Source: JAIMBK01 sp040755975
Lineage (GTDB): Bacteria > Bacillota > Desulfotomaculia > Desulfotomaculales > Nap2-2B
Reading direction: 5' to 3'
Length of the DNA: 64,000 bases
Assembly (NCBI GenBank): GCA_040755975.1
Contig: JBFLZY010000002.1
Location: 35,795 to 99,794, forward strand
The translations under genes were made by a program, and so were the position numbers. Below the pieces are notes generated by a model. The model saw nothing but the letters and a program-made list of their open reading frames with translations. It did no database searches and was not told where the DNA came from. This document shows, piece after piece, positions 8,357 to 16,155 of this stretch. Position 1 is the first letter of the stretch. The number at the start of each line of letters is the position of its first letter.

Positions 8357-10024
8357 GTGAAAGTAAGATGGAAAATATTGGCGGGATATTTGGTAGTGCT
8401 GGCCATTTTTGCGGGCGCCGTCGGAGTCCAGGACTACCAGATGCGCCGGATTAAGGCGAACTACGACCTGATCGTTCAGGAGGAAGCACGGAAAGCCTCA
8501 GAGGCGCAAAGTTTTTTAGTTCTTTTTGAAAGAATGCCGATCAGTCTTAAAGACTACTTATTAACAGGTAACCCCGCTGATCTGAAGTCGTACGAGAGCC
8601 GTGAGGAGCAGGCGGCCAACCAGTTGCAAAAACTTGGGGAGCTCGCTTACTCTGAAAAAGAGAGGGAAGTTTTAGCAAAGATTCAGGAGAAGTACGGGGA
8701 ATTTAAAAAAGCGGCCGGATACCTTACGGAGCGCAAAAGCCAGGCTGTGGCTGCAGAAGACAAATTAAAAACTATACCCGTTCAGGAGAGTGATCAAGAA
8801 AAAAGAGAATTGACCGGGCAGCTCGACAAACTCCAAAAAGAGATAGTCAGTTACAATGTTGAAAAGCAAATTCTTGTTGAAGAAACGATTAAAGCCGGCC
8901 ATGATTTTATCTACCTTCAGGAAGCTAATTTAAAAGAACGAATAAATAACTGCGAGCGGCTCATCTCTGCCGTTGAGGTAATCAACCGTGCTGCTCTTGG
9001 GATTGCGCTCATCCTTGGTTTGCTGATCGTCATTTTCCTCAGCCAGTTGATATCCAGGCCCCTGCGGCTGGTGGAACAGGGTGTAACCCGCATTGCGGGC
9101 GGCGATCTTTCGGTGGCGGACATAAAAGGGAACTCTCGAGATGAAATCGGCTCCCTGGCCCGTTCGTTCAACAGGATGAAACAAGGTTTGAAAGAAATTG
9201 TCCAAAAGGTTGCTGAAGGCGCCCAGGAAGTTTTAAAGGCCGCCGGTCAGCTGTCCGCAAGCGCCCACCAGACAGCCCAGGGGGCCACCACCATAGCTTC
9301 GGCCATTTCGGAAATCGCGGCCGCCGTTGAGGACGGCGCCGGCAACGCCGGCCAGGTGGCAAGGGTGGCCGAAAAGGCGGCCAGTCTGGCCGTCGAGGGG
9401 AATACGCGGGTTGGCAGGCTGGTTGCCCAGATAGAAAGCATTCAGGCCTCCGCCCGGCATATTAACGATGCCATTGTCAAGCTGGGGGAAACGTCTTTCG
9501 CGATAACAAAAATCGTCCAGATGATTACCGGTATAGCGGAACAGACAAACCTTCTGGCCCTTAATGCGGCTATCGAAGCGGCCAGGGCGGGGGGGCAGGG
9601 CCGCGGCTTCGCCGTGGTGGCCGAAGAGGTTAGAAAGCTGTCCGAAGAGTCGGGCAACGCGGCGAAAGAAATCGACAAGCTGGTAGAAAGTATCCGGGCG
9701 GGCGCTTCCGAAGTTGTCTCGATCACTGAGGAGAACGCCCGAAAGGTTGAGGCCGGTACCCTGGTGGCGAAGGAAGTAGGGGAACTTTTTAACGATATCA
9801 TTCGTATTGTTCAGGAGCTGCGCAAGCAGACTCAGGAAGTTGCCGCCATCGCCCAACAAACCGCCGGCAGCGTGGAAAACGTGGCCGGCACGGCCGAAGA
9901 GCAAACCGCGGCCATGGAGGAGGTTTCCGCCCTGGCCGAAAGCATGCAGAAATTTGCTGCCGGGCTGGAGCAAATGGTCGCCATGTTTAAATTTGAGCGG
10001 GAGGAAGAAAAACAAGTCAAATGA
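8357..10024 (+). CDS. Methyl-accepting chemotaxis protein with periplasmic/extracellular sensor
   Basis: Transmembrane chemoreceptor, 555 aa. First membrane helix about residues 7-24, a mainly helical extracellular domain (about 25-210, like four-helix or CHASE3-type sensors), second helix about 213-233, HAMP about 234-287, and a cytoplasmic coiled-coil signalling domain. The kinase-contact hairpin EQTNLLALNAAIEAARAG is near residues 395-412. GTG start after GGGGGAACGTGAG. It ends 54 nt before the dehydratase gene and may report on the substrate of one of the adjacent pathways; the ligand is not predictable. Confidence 0.9.
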   Translation: MKVRWKILAGYLVVLAIFAGAVGVQDYQMRRIKANYDLIVQEEARKASEAQSFLVLFERMPISLKDYLLTGNPADLKSYESREEQAANQLQKLGELAYSEKEREVLAKIQEKYGEFKKAAGYLTERKSQAVAAEDKLKTIPVQESDQEKRELTGQLDKLQKEIVSYNVEKQILVEETIKAGHDFIYLQEANLKERINNCERLISAVEVINRAALGIALILGLLIVIFLSQLISRPLRLVEQGVTRIAGGDLSVADIKGNSRDEIGSLARSFNRMKQGLKEIVQKVAEGAQEVLKAAGQLSASAHQTAQGATTIASAISEIAAAVEDGAGNAGQVARVAEKAASLAVEGNTRVGRLVAQIESIQASARHINDAIVKLGETSFAITKIVQMITGIAEQTNLLALNAAIEAARAGGQGRGFAVVAEEVRKLSEESGNAAKEIDKLVESIRAGASEVVSITEENARKVEAGTLVAKEVGELFNDIIRIVQELRKQTQEVAAIAQQTAGSVENVAGTAEEQTAAMEEVSALAESMQKFAAGLEQMVAMFKFEREEEKQVK

Positions 10025-10078
10025 CCGGAAGGAAAATGGACATAAAGGGCTAAAGTATAAGGTTAAGGAGGATCAGCC

Positions 10079-11506
10079 ATGCGAACAGCCCAACAGTACC
10101 TTGAAAAGCTGCGCGCCATGCGCCCCAACGTGTACATCAACGGCAAACTGGTAGCGCGCGACGACCCCCAGCTGCTTCCGGGGATAAACGTCGTTTCCGA
10201 AACCTTCAACTACGCCCGCGATCCCCAATATACAGAGCTGACGACGGCCGTTTCCCACCTGACGGGCAGGACCGTCAACCGCTTCTGCCACATTCACCAG
10301 AGCACCGAAGACCTGCTCAAAAAGCAGGAAATGACCCGTTTTTTGTGCCAGCGGGTGGGCGGCTGTATCCAGCGCTGCATGGGGGTAGACGCTTTAAACG
10401 CCCTTTCGGTGGTCACCAAGGACATGGATCTCGCCCTCGGCACCGAATACCACGGGCGCTTCCTGAAATACCTGGAATACTTCCAGGAAAACGACCTGGT
10501 GGGCAACTGCGCCCAGACCGACGTCAAAGGCGACCGGATGAAGAGGCCCTTTGAGCAGCAGGACCCCGATCTCTACCTGCGGGTGGTGGAAAAACGTTCC
10601 GACGGAATCATCGTCCGGGGAGCCAAGGCCCACAACACCATCGGCCCCTACGCCGACGAGATCATCGTCGTGCCCACCAGGCTGATGACCGAAAAAGACG
10701 CCGACTGGGCCGTGGCCTTTGCCGTCCCGGCCGACGCGGAAGGGATTTATCTGATCTGCAGGACAACGGCGGCAAGAAAGCGCGAACATCTTAAAGCCCC
10801 CGGCGCCATATACGGCTCGGCGGATTCCCTGACCGTCTTCGACAACGTCTTCGTCCCCTGGGAAAGAGTCTTCATGTGCGGCGAAACCAGATTTGCCGGA
10901 CAGCTTGCCTCGCTGTTCGCCACCTACCACCGGCACAGCTACACCGGCTGCAAGCCCGCGGTAACCGACATCATCATGGGCGCCGCCGCCCTGGTGGCCG
11001 AGTACAACGGCATAGAAAGGGCGCCCCACGTCCGGGATAAGCTGGCCGACCTGATCGCCGTCGCCGAACTGGTCTACGGCACCGGCATAGCCTCGGCCGT
11101 CAAGGCCCGCCGGGCGGCCTCCGGCACTTTCGTGCCCGACATTGTCTTTACCAACGTGGCCCGTTACCACGCCGGCGTAAACGTCTACCACGAGTACGAA
11201 ATCCTGGCCGACCTCGCCGGCGGCCTTCCCGCCACCCTGCCCCCGGAAGGGGATTTCTACAACCCGGTGACAAAGGGCTTCCTGGAAAAATACATCATGC
11301 GCAACCCGGCCGTCAGCGCCGAAAACCAGCACAGGTGCTTCCGCCTGCTGAGCGACATGCTCTGCTCGGCACATACCGGAGTCATGCAGGTGGCCGGCGT
11401 CCACGGCGGCGGCTCCCCGATCATGGAGAAGATTGCCATCATGGCCCAGTACGATATCGGCGCCAAGAAAAAGATTGCCAGGTACCTGGCGGGAATAGAA
11501 GATTAA
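10079..11506 (+). CDS. 4-hydroxybutyryl-CoA dehydratase family flavoprotein (copy 1)
   Basis: 475-aa member of the 4-hydroxybutyryl-CoA dehydratase/vinylacetyl-CoA isomerase family (HpaB-like acyl-CoA dehydrogenase fold with FAD and a [4Fe-4S] cluster). All four cluster ligands known from Clostridium aminobutyricum AbfD have equivalents: C96 and C100 (GGCIQRCMG), H284 and C291 (YHRHSYTGCK). The flavin-region GAKAHNTIGPYADEI motif is also present. AAGGAGG precedes the ATG. The next four genes (DUF362, nitroreductase, two ferredoxin-like) follow closely, so a redox partner role for them is plausible. Whether it acts on 4-hydroxybutyryl-CoA or another hydroxyacyl-CoA is unknown; a paralogue lies at 21.9 kb. 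Confidence 0.88.
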   Translation: MRTAQQYLEKLRAMRPNVYINGKLVARDDPQLLPGINVVSETFNYARDPQYTELTTAVSHLTGRTVNRFCHIHQSTEDLLKKQEMTRFLCQRVGGCIQRCMGVDALNALSVVTKDMDLALGTEYHGRFLKYLEYFQENDLVGNCAQTDVKGDRMKRPFEQQDPDLYLRVVEKRSDGIIVRGAKAHNTIGPYADEIIVVPTRLMTEKDADWAVAFAVPADAEGIYLICRTTAARKREHLKAPGAIYGSADSLTVFDNVFVPWERVFMCGETRFAGQLASLFATYHRHSYTGCKPAVTDIIMGAAALVAEYNGIERAPHVRDKLADLIAVAELVYGTGIASAVKARRAASGTFVPDIVFTNVARYHAGVNVYHEYEILADLAGGLPATLPPEGDFYNPVTKGFLEKYIMRNPAVSAENQHRCFRLLSDMLCSAHTGVMQVAGVHGGGSPIMEKIAIMAQYDIGAKKKIARYLAGIED

Positions 11507-11528
11507 AGTTAATGGAAGAGGGGTTACC

Positions 11529-12836
11529 ATGACCAGGCCGGTTGTTTCTCTGGTAAAGCATACCGACCCGTACAGCTCCTTAAGAAAAGCGATTGAGCTT
11601 TGCGACGGGCTTGCGGGATTAAGCAAAGCAGATAAAATTTTAATCAAGCCGAACATCGTCGCCTGGGACTTCGAGCTACCCTTCCCGCCCTTCGGGGTGG
11701 TGGTCACCAGCGCCGTGATGTCTGCCCTCGTACGTATCCTGGCCGAGGAGGGGTTCCGGAACCTCTCCATCGGCGAAGCCTCCCGGCCCGTGCCCAAAAC
11801 GCAGGGAAGGGCCATCTACAGGGTCCTCGGCTACGAAACGCTCAAAGAAAAGTACGGCGTTGAACTGGTCGACTTCAACGAAGAAAAATTTGAACCGGTG
11901 GATTTCGGGGGCTTCACGTTAAACATAGCCAGAAAGGCCCTGGAGGCGGACAAGATCATCAACCTGCCGGTGCTCAAAACCCACAACCAGTGCAAGGTCT
12001 CCCTCGGGATAAAAAATTTAAAGGGCCTTCTGGACAGGAAGTCGAAAATATTCTGCCACAACGTCGACCTGGAGCTGGACCACGTCTTCCCGCACATAAT
12101 CGAAAAGGTGCCGGTTGCGCTGACCATCATCGACGGGATCTTCGCCCTGGATAGAGGTCCCGGGCCCACCGGCAAGGCCTACCGGAAAGATCTCCTCGTC
12201 GCCTCCCGCGATCCCCTCGCCTGCGACGTGGTCGGCGCGGCGCTCATGGGCTATCCCGCCGGGGAAGTCCCGCACCTGAAGTACTTTGCTGAACGCCACG
12301 GGCGGAGCACGGATCTGGCGGACGTCGTAGTAAGGGGCGAAAAAGTGGAGGAGCACCGCTTCTTTATCCCTTACGACTGGGAATGGACCCCGGACGACAC
12401 CGGACCGGCCGGCTTTGCCAAACGCGGCATAACCGGGCTGGCCGTCAGGAAATACGACAGCACGCTGTGCACGGGGTGCTCGGGCGTGTTCAACCCCATG
12501 CTCATCATGTTCATGTCTGCCTTTAAAGGCGAGCCTTTTCCCGGGGTGGAAGTGATCTCCGGCAAAAAACAATTAGCCGGCAAGGGGTTCGAAAAAACGG
12601 TCCTTTTCGGCAAGTGCGTCTGTGAGCTCAACAAAGACAACCCGAACATCAAAAAAACCATCCCCATCCGGGGCTGCCCGCCCGATTTAAGGAAGTTCGA
12701 AAAGGCGATGCAGGAGGAGGGCATCCCGTGCAACTACGAGGATTACGTGCAGTACCGCCATTACATATACAGCCGGTACAAGGAAAAAGACGGCTTTGAT
12801 TTGAATCTGTTCAAAGTAGATCCGTTTCAGGAGTGA
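11529..12836 (+). CDS. DUF362 domain-containing (putative Fe-S) protein
   Basis: 435-aa protein with a DUF362 fold (ILIKPNIVAWD near residues 37-47 and INLPVLKTHNQCKVSLGIKN near 142-161). After the DUF362 core, the C-terminal region carries CTGCSG, KCVCELN and RGCPPDL, which may bind an iron-sulfur cluster. DUF362 proteins are often found with ferredoxins and anaerobic redox enzymes, and here two ferredoxin-like genes lie downstream. It starts 22 nt after the dehydratase and ends in the immediate neighbourhood of the nitroreductase start. Biochemical role unknown. Confidence 0.8.
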   Translation: MTRPVVSLVKHTDPYSSLRKAIELCDGLAGLSKADKILIKPNIVAWDFELPFPPFGVVVTSAVMSALVRILAEEGFRNLSIGEASRPVPKTQGRAIYRVLGYETLKEKYGVELVDFNEEKFEPVDFGGFTLNIARKALEADKIINLPVLKTHNQCKVSLGIKNLKGLLDRKSKIFCHNVDLELDHVFPHIIEKVPVALTIIDGIFALDRGPGPTGKAYRKDLLVASRDPLACDVVGAALMGYPAGEVPHLKYFAERHGRSTDLADVVVRGEKVEEHRFFIPYDWEWTPDDTGPAGFAKRGITGLAVRKYDSTLCTGCSGVFNPMLIMFMSAFKGEPFPGVEVISGKKQLAGKGFEKTVLFGKCVCELNKDNPNIKKTIPIRGCPPDLRKFEKAMQEEGIPCNYEDYVQYRHYIYSRYKEKDGFDLNLFKVDPFQE

Positions 12837-12861
12837 ATTGTGGGAAGAGGAGTTGATTGCT

Positions 12862-13479
12862 GTGGAACTGAGCCAGGTCATCGAAAAAAGGAGGAGCGTC
12901 CGGAAGTTCAAAACCGATCCCGTCCCGGACGGGCACGTGCGGGCCCTGCTGGAAGCCGCCCGGCTGGCGCCGTCCGGAACCAACATTCAGCCCTGGCGGT
13001 TCGTGGTGGTAAAGGACCGGGAGACGAGGCAGAAGCTGAGCGAGTGCACCTTCGGGCTGAGATTTATCGCCCAGGCGCCGGTGGTGATCGTGTGCTGTGC
13101 GGATGTAAGGGCCGTAGAGGCAAGGCCCCAGAGAATGGCGGAATTGTGGGAGGCGGGTGTTTTTGCGGGCACGGACCTGGAAAGCTTAAGCCCCGCCGAT
13201 CTGGCCAGGTTAAGGGCGGACATGGACGAGCAGGCGGCCAGGGCCTACGTAAGCCTGAACACCGCCATCGCCATTGAGCACATGGTTTTGAGGGCCGTCG
13301 ATCTGGGGCTCGGGAGCTGCTGGGTAATGATGTTCAGGCCCAGGGAAGTAAAAAAGCTGCTTGGGCTGGGCGAAAATATTCTGGTTGTCGCCCTGCTGCC
13401 CGTGGGCTTTCCCGATCAGGACCCGCCGCCCCGCCCGCGCCTCCCAGGGGAGGATATCTTGTTGGGATGGATTGGCTGA
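12862..13479 (+). CDS. Nitroreductase-family flavoprotein
   Basis: FMN-dependent oxidoreductase of the nitroreductase superfamily, 205 aa. The N-terminal RRSVRKF and the APSGTNIQPWRFVVV segment form the FMN phosphate/isoalloxazine contact region; LGLGSCWVMMF is the family's C-terminal FMN motif. I choose GTG 12862 because GGGAAGAGGAG (12842-12852) is 9 nt upstream; a TTG at 12838 would add 8 residues. It may pass electrons between NAD(P)H and the ferredoxins or reduce an enoyl/nitro-type substrate; neither can be settled here. Confidence 0.85.
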   Translation: MELSQVIEKRRSVRKFKTDPVPDGHVRALLEAARLAPSGTNIQPWRFVVVKDRETRQKLSECTFGLRFIAQAPVVIVCCADVRAVEARPQRMAELWEAGVFAGTDLESLSPADLARLRADMDEQAARAYVSLNTAIAIEHMVLRAVDLGLGSCWVMMFRPREVKKLLGLGENILVVALLPVGFPDQDPPPRPRLPGEDILLGWIG

Positions 13480-13483
13480 GGAG

Positions 13484-13534
13484 CTTTTTTGCCGGTCGAC
13501 CGTGCCGGCAAGGCACGACCGGTCATGAAAAAAG
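13484..13534 (+). terminator. Bidirectional terminator-like hairpin
   Basis: CTTTTTT (13484-13490) and AAAAAAG (13528-13534) flank a GC-rich stem with core CGTGCC (13501-13506) and GGCACG (13512-13517). The palindrome lies in the 87-nt gap between the nitroreductase and the ferredoxin gene and could partially terminate transcription or separate two transcript halves. Confidence 0.45.
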
Positions 13535-13566
13535 ACGTAATTTAAGGACTAAAGGAGTTGAGTGCT

Positions 13567-14391
13567 ATGTGCAACTGGTGCGTAAAGCACGGCGACGGGG
13601 GTAAGTGGTATTTAAACACCCAGAACTACGCACAAAAAATGTACAGGCTCCGCCAGAAGGAGGTTAAACGCAAGGGAGCGGAGGCAAACCCGCAGACCAT
13701 GGCCGAAGAGCTGCTGAAAGAGGCGATCGAAGCGCGCACCGTCAACCCGGAGAACTTCCCCATGCTCAAAGAGCGGGCCGAGCAGCTGAGCCACGCCGTC
13801 CACTTCGGGCAGGTGGTCACTCTCCAGGAGGTCCAGGCCATCATGGAAATCGCCTACCCGATCGCCCGGATGACCTGTGCCTGCAGGAGGCAGGTGAGGG
13901 CGCTCAATGATTCCGACAACTTCTTCTGCATGGGCCTGGGCGTGGGCATGTTTAAATGGGAAAGGTGGCCGGAAACCTACCGGGGCGGCGTTGAGTTTCT
14001 GGGTCCAAAGGAAGCCAAGGAGTGGCTCGCCGCGGTCAACAAAAAAGGGGCCGTGCACACCTTTTGGACCTTCGGAACCCCGTATATCGGGGGCATTTGC
14101 AACTGCGAGTACCCCGTTTGCCTGGGGATCAGAAACCGCCTGGATTACGACCTGAAGATCCTGATCAAGGGCCATTACGTGGCCGTGGTGGATTATTCCA
14201 GGTGCACGGGCTGCGGGACGTGCGTCGAGCGCTGCCAGTTTGGGGCCGTCCGCCTGGAGGTTTCTCTCGGCAGGGCAAACGTGAACATGCTTAAGTGCTT
14301 TGGCTGCGGACTCTGCGAGACGGGGTGCCCCCACGAGGCGATCAGCATGGTGGAGCGCGAAAAGATACCTTTTCTGGCAAATGAATGGTAG
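13567..14391 (+). CDS. 4Fe-4S dicluster ferredoxin-like protein with extra N-terminal Cys motifs
   Basis: 274 aa. Two ferredoxin clusters are visible at the C-terminus: CTGCGTCVERC (213-223) and CFGCGLCETGC (244-254). Upstream lie additional cysteines: CNWC at residues 2-5, CAC at 104-106, C121, and CNCEYPVC at 178-185. The last two motifs suggest one further metal site in the 100-185 domain. ATG 13567 is chosen because AAAGGAG ends 9 nt before it; TTG 13558 would add three residues. Likely an electron carrier or small reductase subunit for the dehydratase/nitroreductase cluster; specific function not recognised. Confidence 0.78.
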   Translation: MCNWCVKHGDGGKWYLNTQNYAQKMYRLRQKEVKRKGAEANPQTMAEELLKEAIEARTVNPENFPMLKERAEQLSHAVHFGQVVTLQEVQAIMEIAYPIARMTCACRRQVRALNDSDNFFCMGLGVGMFKWERWPETYRGGVEFLGPKEAKEWLAAVNKKGAVHTFWTFGTPYIGGICNCEYPVCLGIRNRLDYDLKILIKGHYVAVVDYSRCTGCGTCVERCQFGAVRLEVSLGRANVNMLKCFGCGLCETGCPHEAISMVEREKIPFLANEW

Positions 14392-14407
14392 CCGGAGGTG
14401 CATGGTG

Positions 14408-14689
14408 ATGAGGAAAGATCTGCTTGCCGTTGACGCAAACCTCTGTAAGAGCCCCCTGGAGTGCGGGCTCTGCCTGCAGGTTTGCCCCCAGGCCGTTTTC
14501 AAGGCCTTGCCGGGGAAAGTTTACAAGTTTAAAGAAACGCCGGAGGAGGAGTACGTCCTCAAGCCTTACTACTGGATGGCCTGCACCGGCTGCGGGGAAT
14601 GCGTCCGTGTTTGCCCCTCCGGCGCCATCACGCTACGGTTTGACGGCTGCCTTGAAGGGAGTGTTTCCGTTGGCCAGAACTTATCCTGA
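14408..14689 (+). CDS. Small 2[4Fe-4S] ferredoxin-like protein
   Basis: 93 aa. Two cluster-binding runs: CKSPLECGLCLQVC (13-26) and CTGCGECVRVC (59-69), each followed by Pro as in bacterial ferredoxins. The first run has an atypical C-x5-C-x2-C-x3-C spacing. GGAGG at 14394-14398 fits ATG 14408 or GTG 14405. It starts 16 nt after the preceding ferredoxin-like gene and overlaps the next gene by about 20 nt, so the three are almost certainly co-expressed. Confidence 0.8.
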   Translation: MRKDLLAVDANLCKSPLECGLCLQVCPQAVFKALPGKVYKFKETPEEEYVLKPYYWMACTGCGECVRVCPSGAITLRFDGCLEGSVSVGQNLS

Positions 14690-15221
14690 ATACGATTACG
14701 ATCTGCCGGAAGGCCTGCTTCAGGAATTGAGCGGCCTGTCTGTTTCTGCCCTGGCTGATGAGCTTTCCGGCCGGGCAGGGACTGAGGAGGAGTTGACGGA
14801 CTTTTTCCACAGCTACGGTGTTCGTCTGACCGAAAAGGTCTTGAGGGCCGGAAAAAAGTACAAAGACCGCACCTGCGCGGTGATGGAAGAAGCAGCCCAA
14901 AAAACAGGCCTTGTCTTTCCCGGTATTCCTCAGCGTTTCATCGAGATCTGGTTCCTGGCTACCCGTCCTCAGGACAAGTGGAAGATCGTGGAAAGTACGG
15001 CCAGGCGTTTTGTTTTTACCGTCCGGGAGTGCTTTATTTACCAGTTGATTAAGGAAAAGCATCCCTTAACCTCATTTCTTCCCTGCCGGGAAGGGTGTCT
15101 TACGTTTTTAAAGGGAATCTATCAAGAACTGGGGTTGCCGGTAAGGGTAGAAATCGTCCAGGATATGGAAAGGGACGGGAACTGCCGCTTCAGCTGCGAA
15201 CTAGTGCAGGACCGGTCGTGA
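14670..15221 (+). CDS. Unrecognised 183-aa protein with a Cys-containing C-terminus
   Basis: I do not recognise this gene. The start TTG 14670 is supported by GAAGGGA (14653-14659), 10 nt upstream and inside the preceding ferredoxin gene. The protein is soluble, largely helical at the N-terminus, with cysteines near residues 69, 119 and in FLPCREGC (about 138-141) and DGNCRFSC (about 171-175). The FLPCREGCLTFLKGIYQELG to FSCEL layout recalls small-molecule-binding domains of the aminothiazoline-hydrolase-like kind, but this is weak. Translational overlap ties it to the redox cluster, where it could be an accessory or sensory protein. Confidence 0.65.
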   Translation: MARTYPEYDYDLPEGLLQELSGLSVSALADELSGRAGTEEELTDFFHSYGVRLTEKVLRAGKKYKDRTCAVMEEAAQKTGLVFPGIPQRFIEIWFLATRPQDKWKIVESTARRFVFTVRECFIYQLIKEKHPLTSFLPCREGCLTFLKGIYQELGLPVRVEIVQDMERDGNCRFSCELVQDRS

Positions 15222-15291
15222 AAAAACGGGCGGGTGCGATTCGTGTTGAACCATCAAAAGATAGTGGAGCAAAGATCTGGAGGTGAGAAGC

Positions 15292-16119
15292 ATGGAGGTA
15301 AAAAGGGAGAGCGGATTGATCCAGTCATTTGACGGTACGGACCTGTTTTGCGCTAAAGACCTGGTAGGCAGTCCCAGCGCTGTCGTAGTCATTGCTCATG
15401 GTCTGGCTGAACACCACAAAAGATACGATTATTTTACAGGCAAGCTGAACAGCTTTGGCTATAGTCTCTACAGGTATGATCAGAGGGGACACGGGAAATC
15501 CGGCGGAGAAAGAGGCTACTTGCCCAGGTATGATACACTTTTTGAAGACGCAAATGTTGTGGTCAATTATGCAAAGCGAGAGAATCCTAACGTACCTGTG
15601 TTTTTATTCGGACACAGCATGGGTGGCCTTACAGCAGTTGGGTACTGTATAAAATACCCGGGTAAGGTGAATGGTGTTATTCTTTCGGGTACTCTGTGCG
15701 CAGACTTTGCTGGACAGTTAAAAAACATACCAGTTGAGTTAGATCCAGTGACAAAGTTTCCCAATAATCTTGCCAGCCTGTTGAGTAAAGATCCAGAGGT
15801 AGTAAAGGCTTACGAGGAAGACCCAATGGTCATAAAAGAAATAACGATAGGAGCTTTTGTCCAGCTTAAAAAAGCAGTGGAATGGTTTAATTCGGATGAC
15901 AACCTGCAAAAGATTATCTATCCCATTCTAGTACTTCACGGCGGAGCAGATATGATTGTATCTCCGGAGGATTCAAAGCATTTGTACAATAGTATTTCCT
16001 CCGAGGACAAGCAAATCAAGATATATGAGGGGCTCTACCATGAGATCCTGAACGAAAAGGCAAAAGACGAAATTGTTGATGCGATCCGTGATTGGATAGA
16101 AAAAAGACTGACCTGTTGA
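15292..16119 (+). CDS. Alpha/beta hydrolase, monoacylglycerol-lipase-like
   Basis: 275 aa. Hallmarks of the monoglyceride lipase/lysophospholipase group: HGLAEHHKRYD near residues 33-43, YDQRGHGKSGG near 60-70, nucleophile elbow GHSMGG near 108-113, Asp in LHGGADMIVSPED, and His in YHEILNE. ATG 15292 follows GGAGG (15279-15283) by 8 nt. It lies 36 nt before glpK, so hydrolysis of monoacylglycerols to glycerol would feed directly into the next genes (inference). Base composition and codon use are clearly AT-richer than on either side, suggesting later acquisition. Confidence 0.86.
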   Translation: MEVKRESGLIQSFDGTDLFCAKDLVGSPSAVVVIAHGLAEHHKRYDYFTGKLNSFGYSLYRYDQRGHGKSGGERGYLPRYDTLFEDANVVVNYAKRENPNVPVFLFGHSMGGLTAVGYCIKYPGKVNGVILSGTLCADFAGQLKNIPVELDPVTKFPNNLASLLSKDPEVVKAYEEDPMVIKEITIGAFVQLKKAVEWFNSDDNLQKIIYPILVLHGGADMIVSPEDSKHLYNSISSEDKQIKIYEGLYHEILNEKAKDEIVDAIRDWIEKRLTC

Positions 16120-16155
16120 GGCCTTGATCATTAATTGACCGGAGAGAACATTGCT

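Noticed and set aside
10394..11815. 473-aa open frame on the - strand
   Set aside because: Fully antisense to the dehydratase and DUF362 genes, low-complexity Gly/Val/Asp-rich translation typical of the mirror of GC-rich coding DNA.
14424..14669. N-terminal extension of the unrecognised 183-aa protein to 265 aa
   Set aside because: Overlaps the ferredoxin gene almost completely and reads as shadow sequence; a good ribosome site supports TTG 14670.
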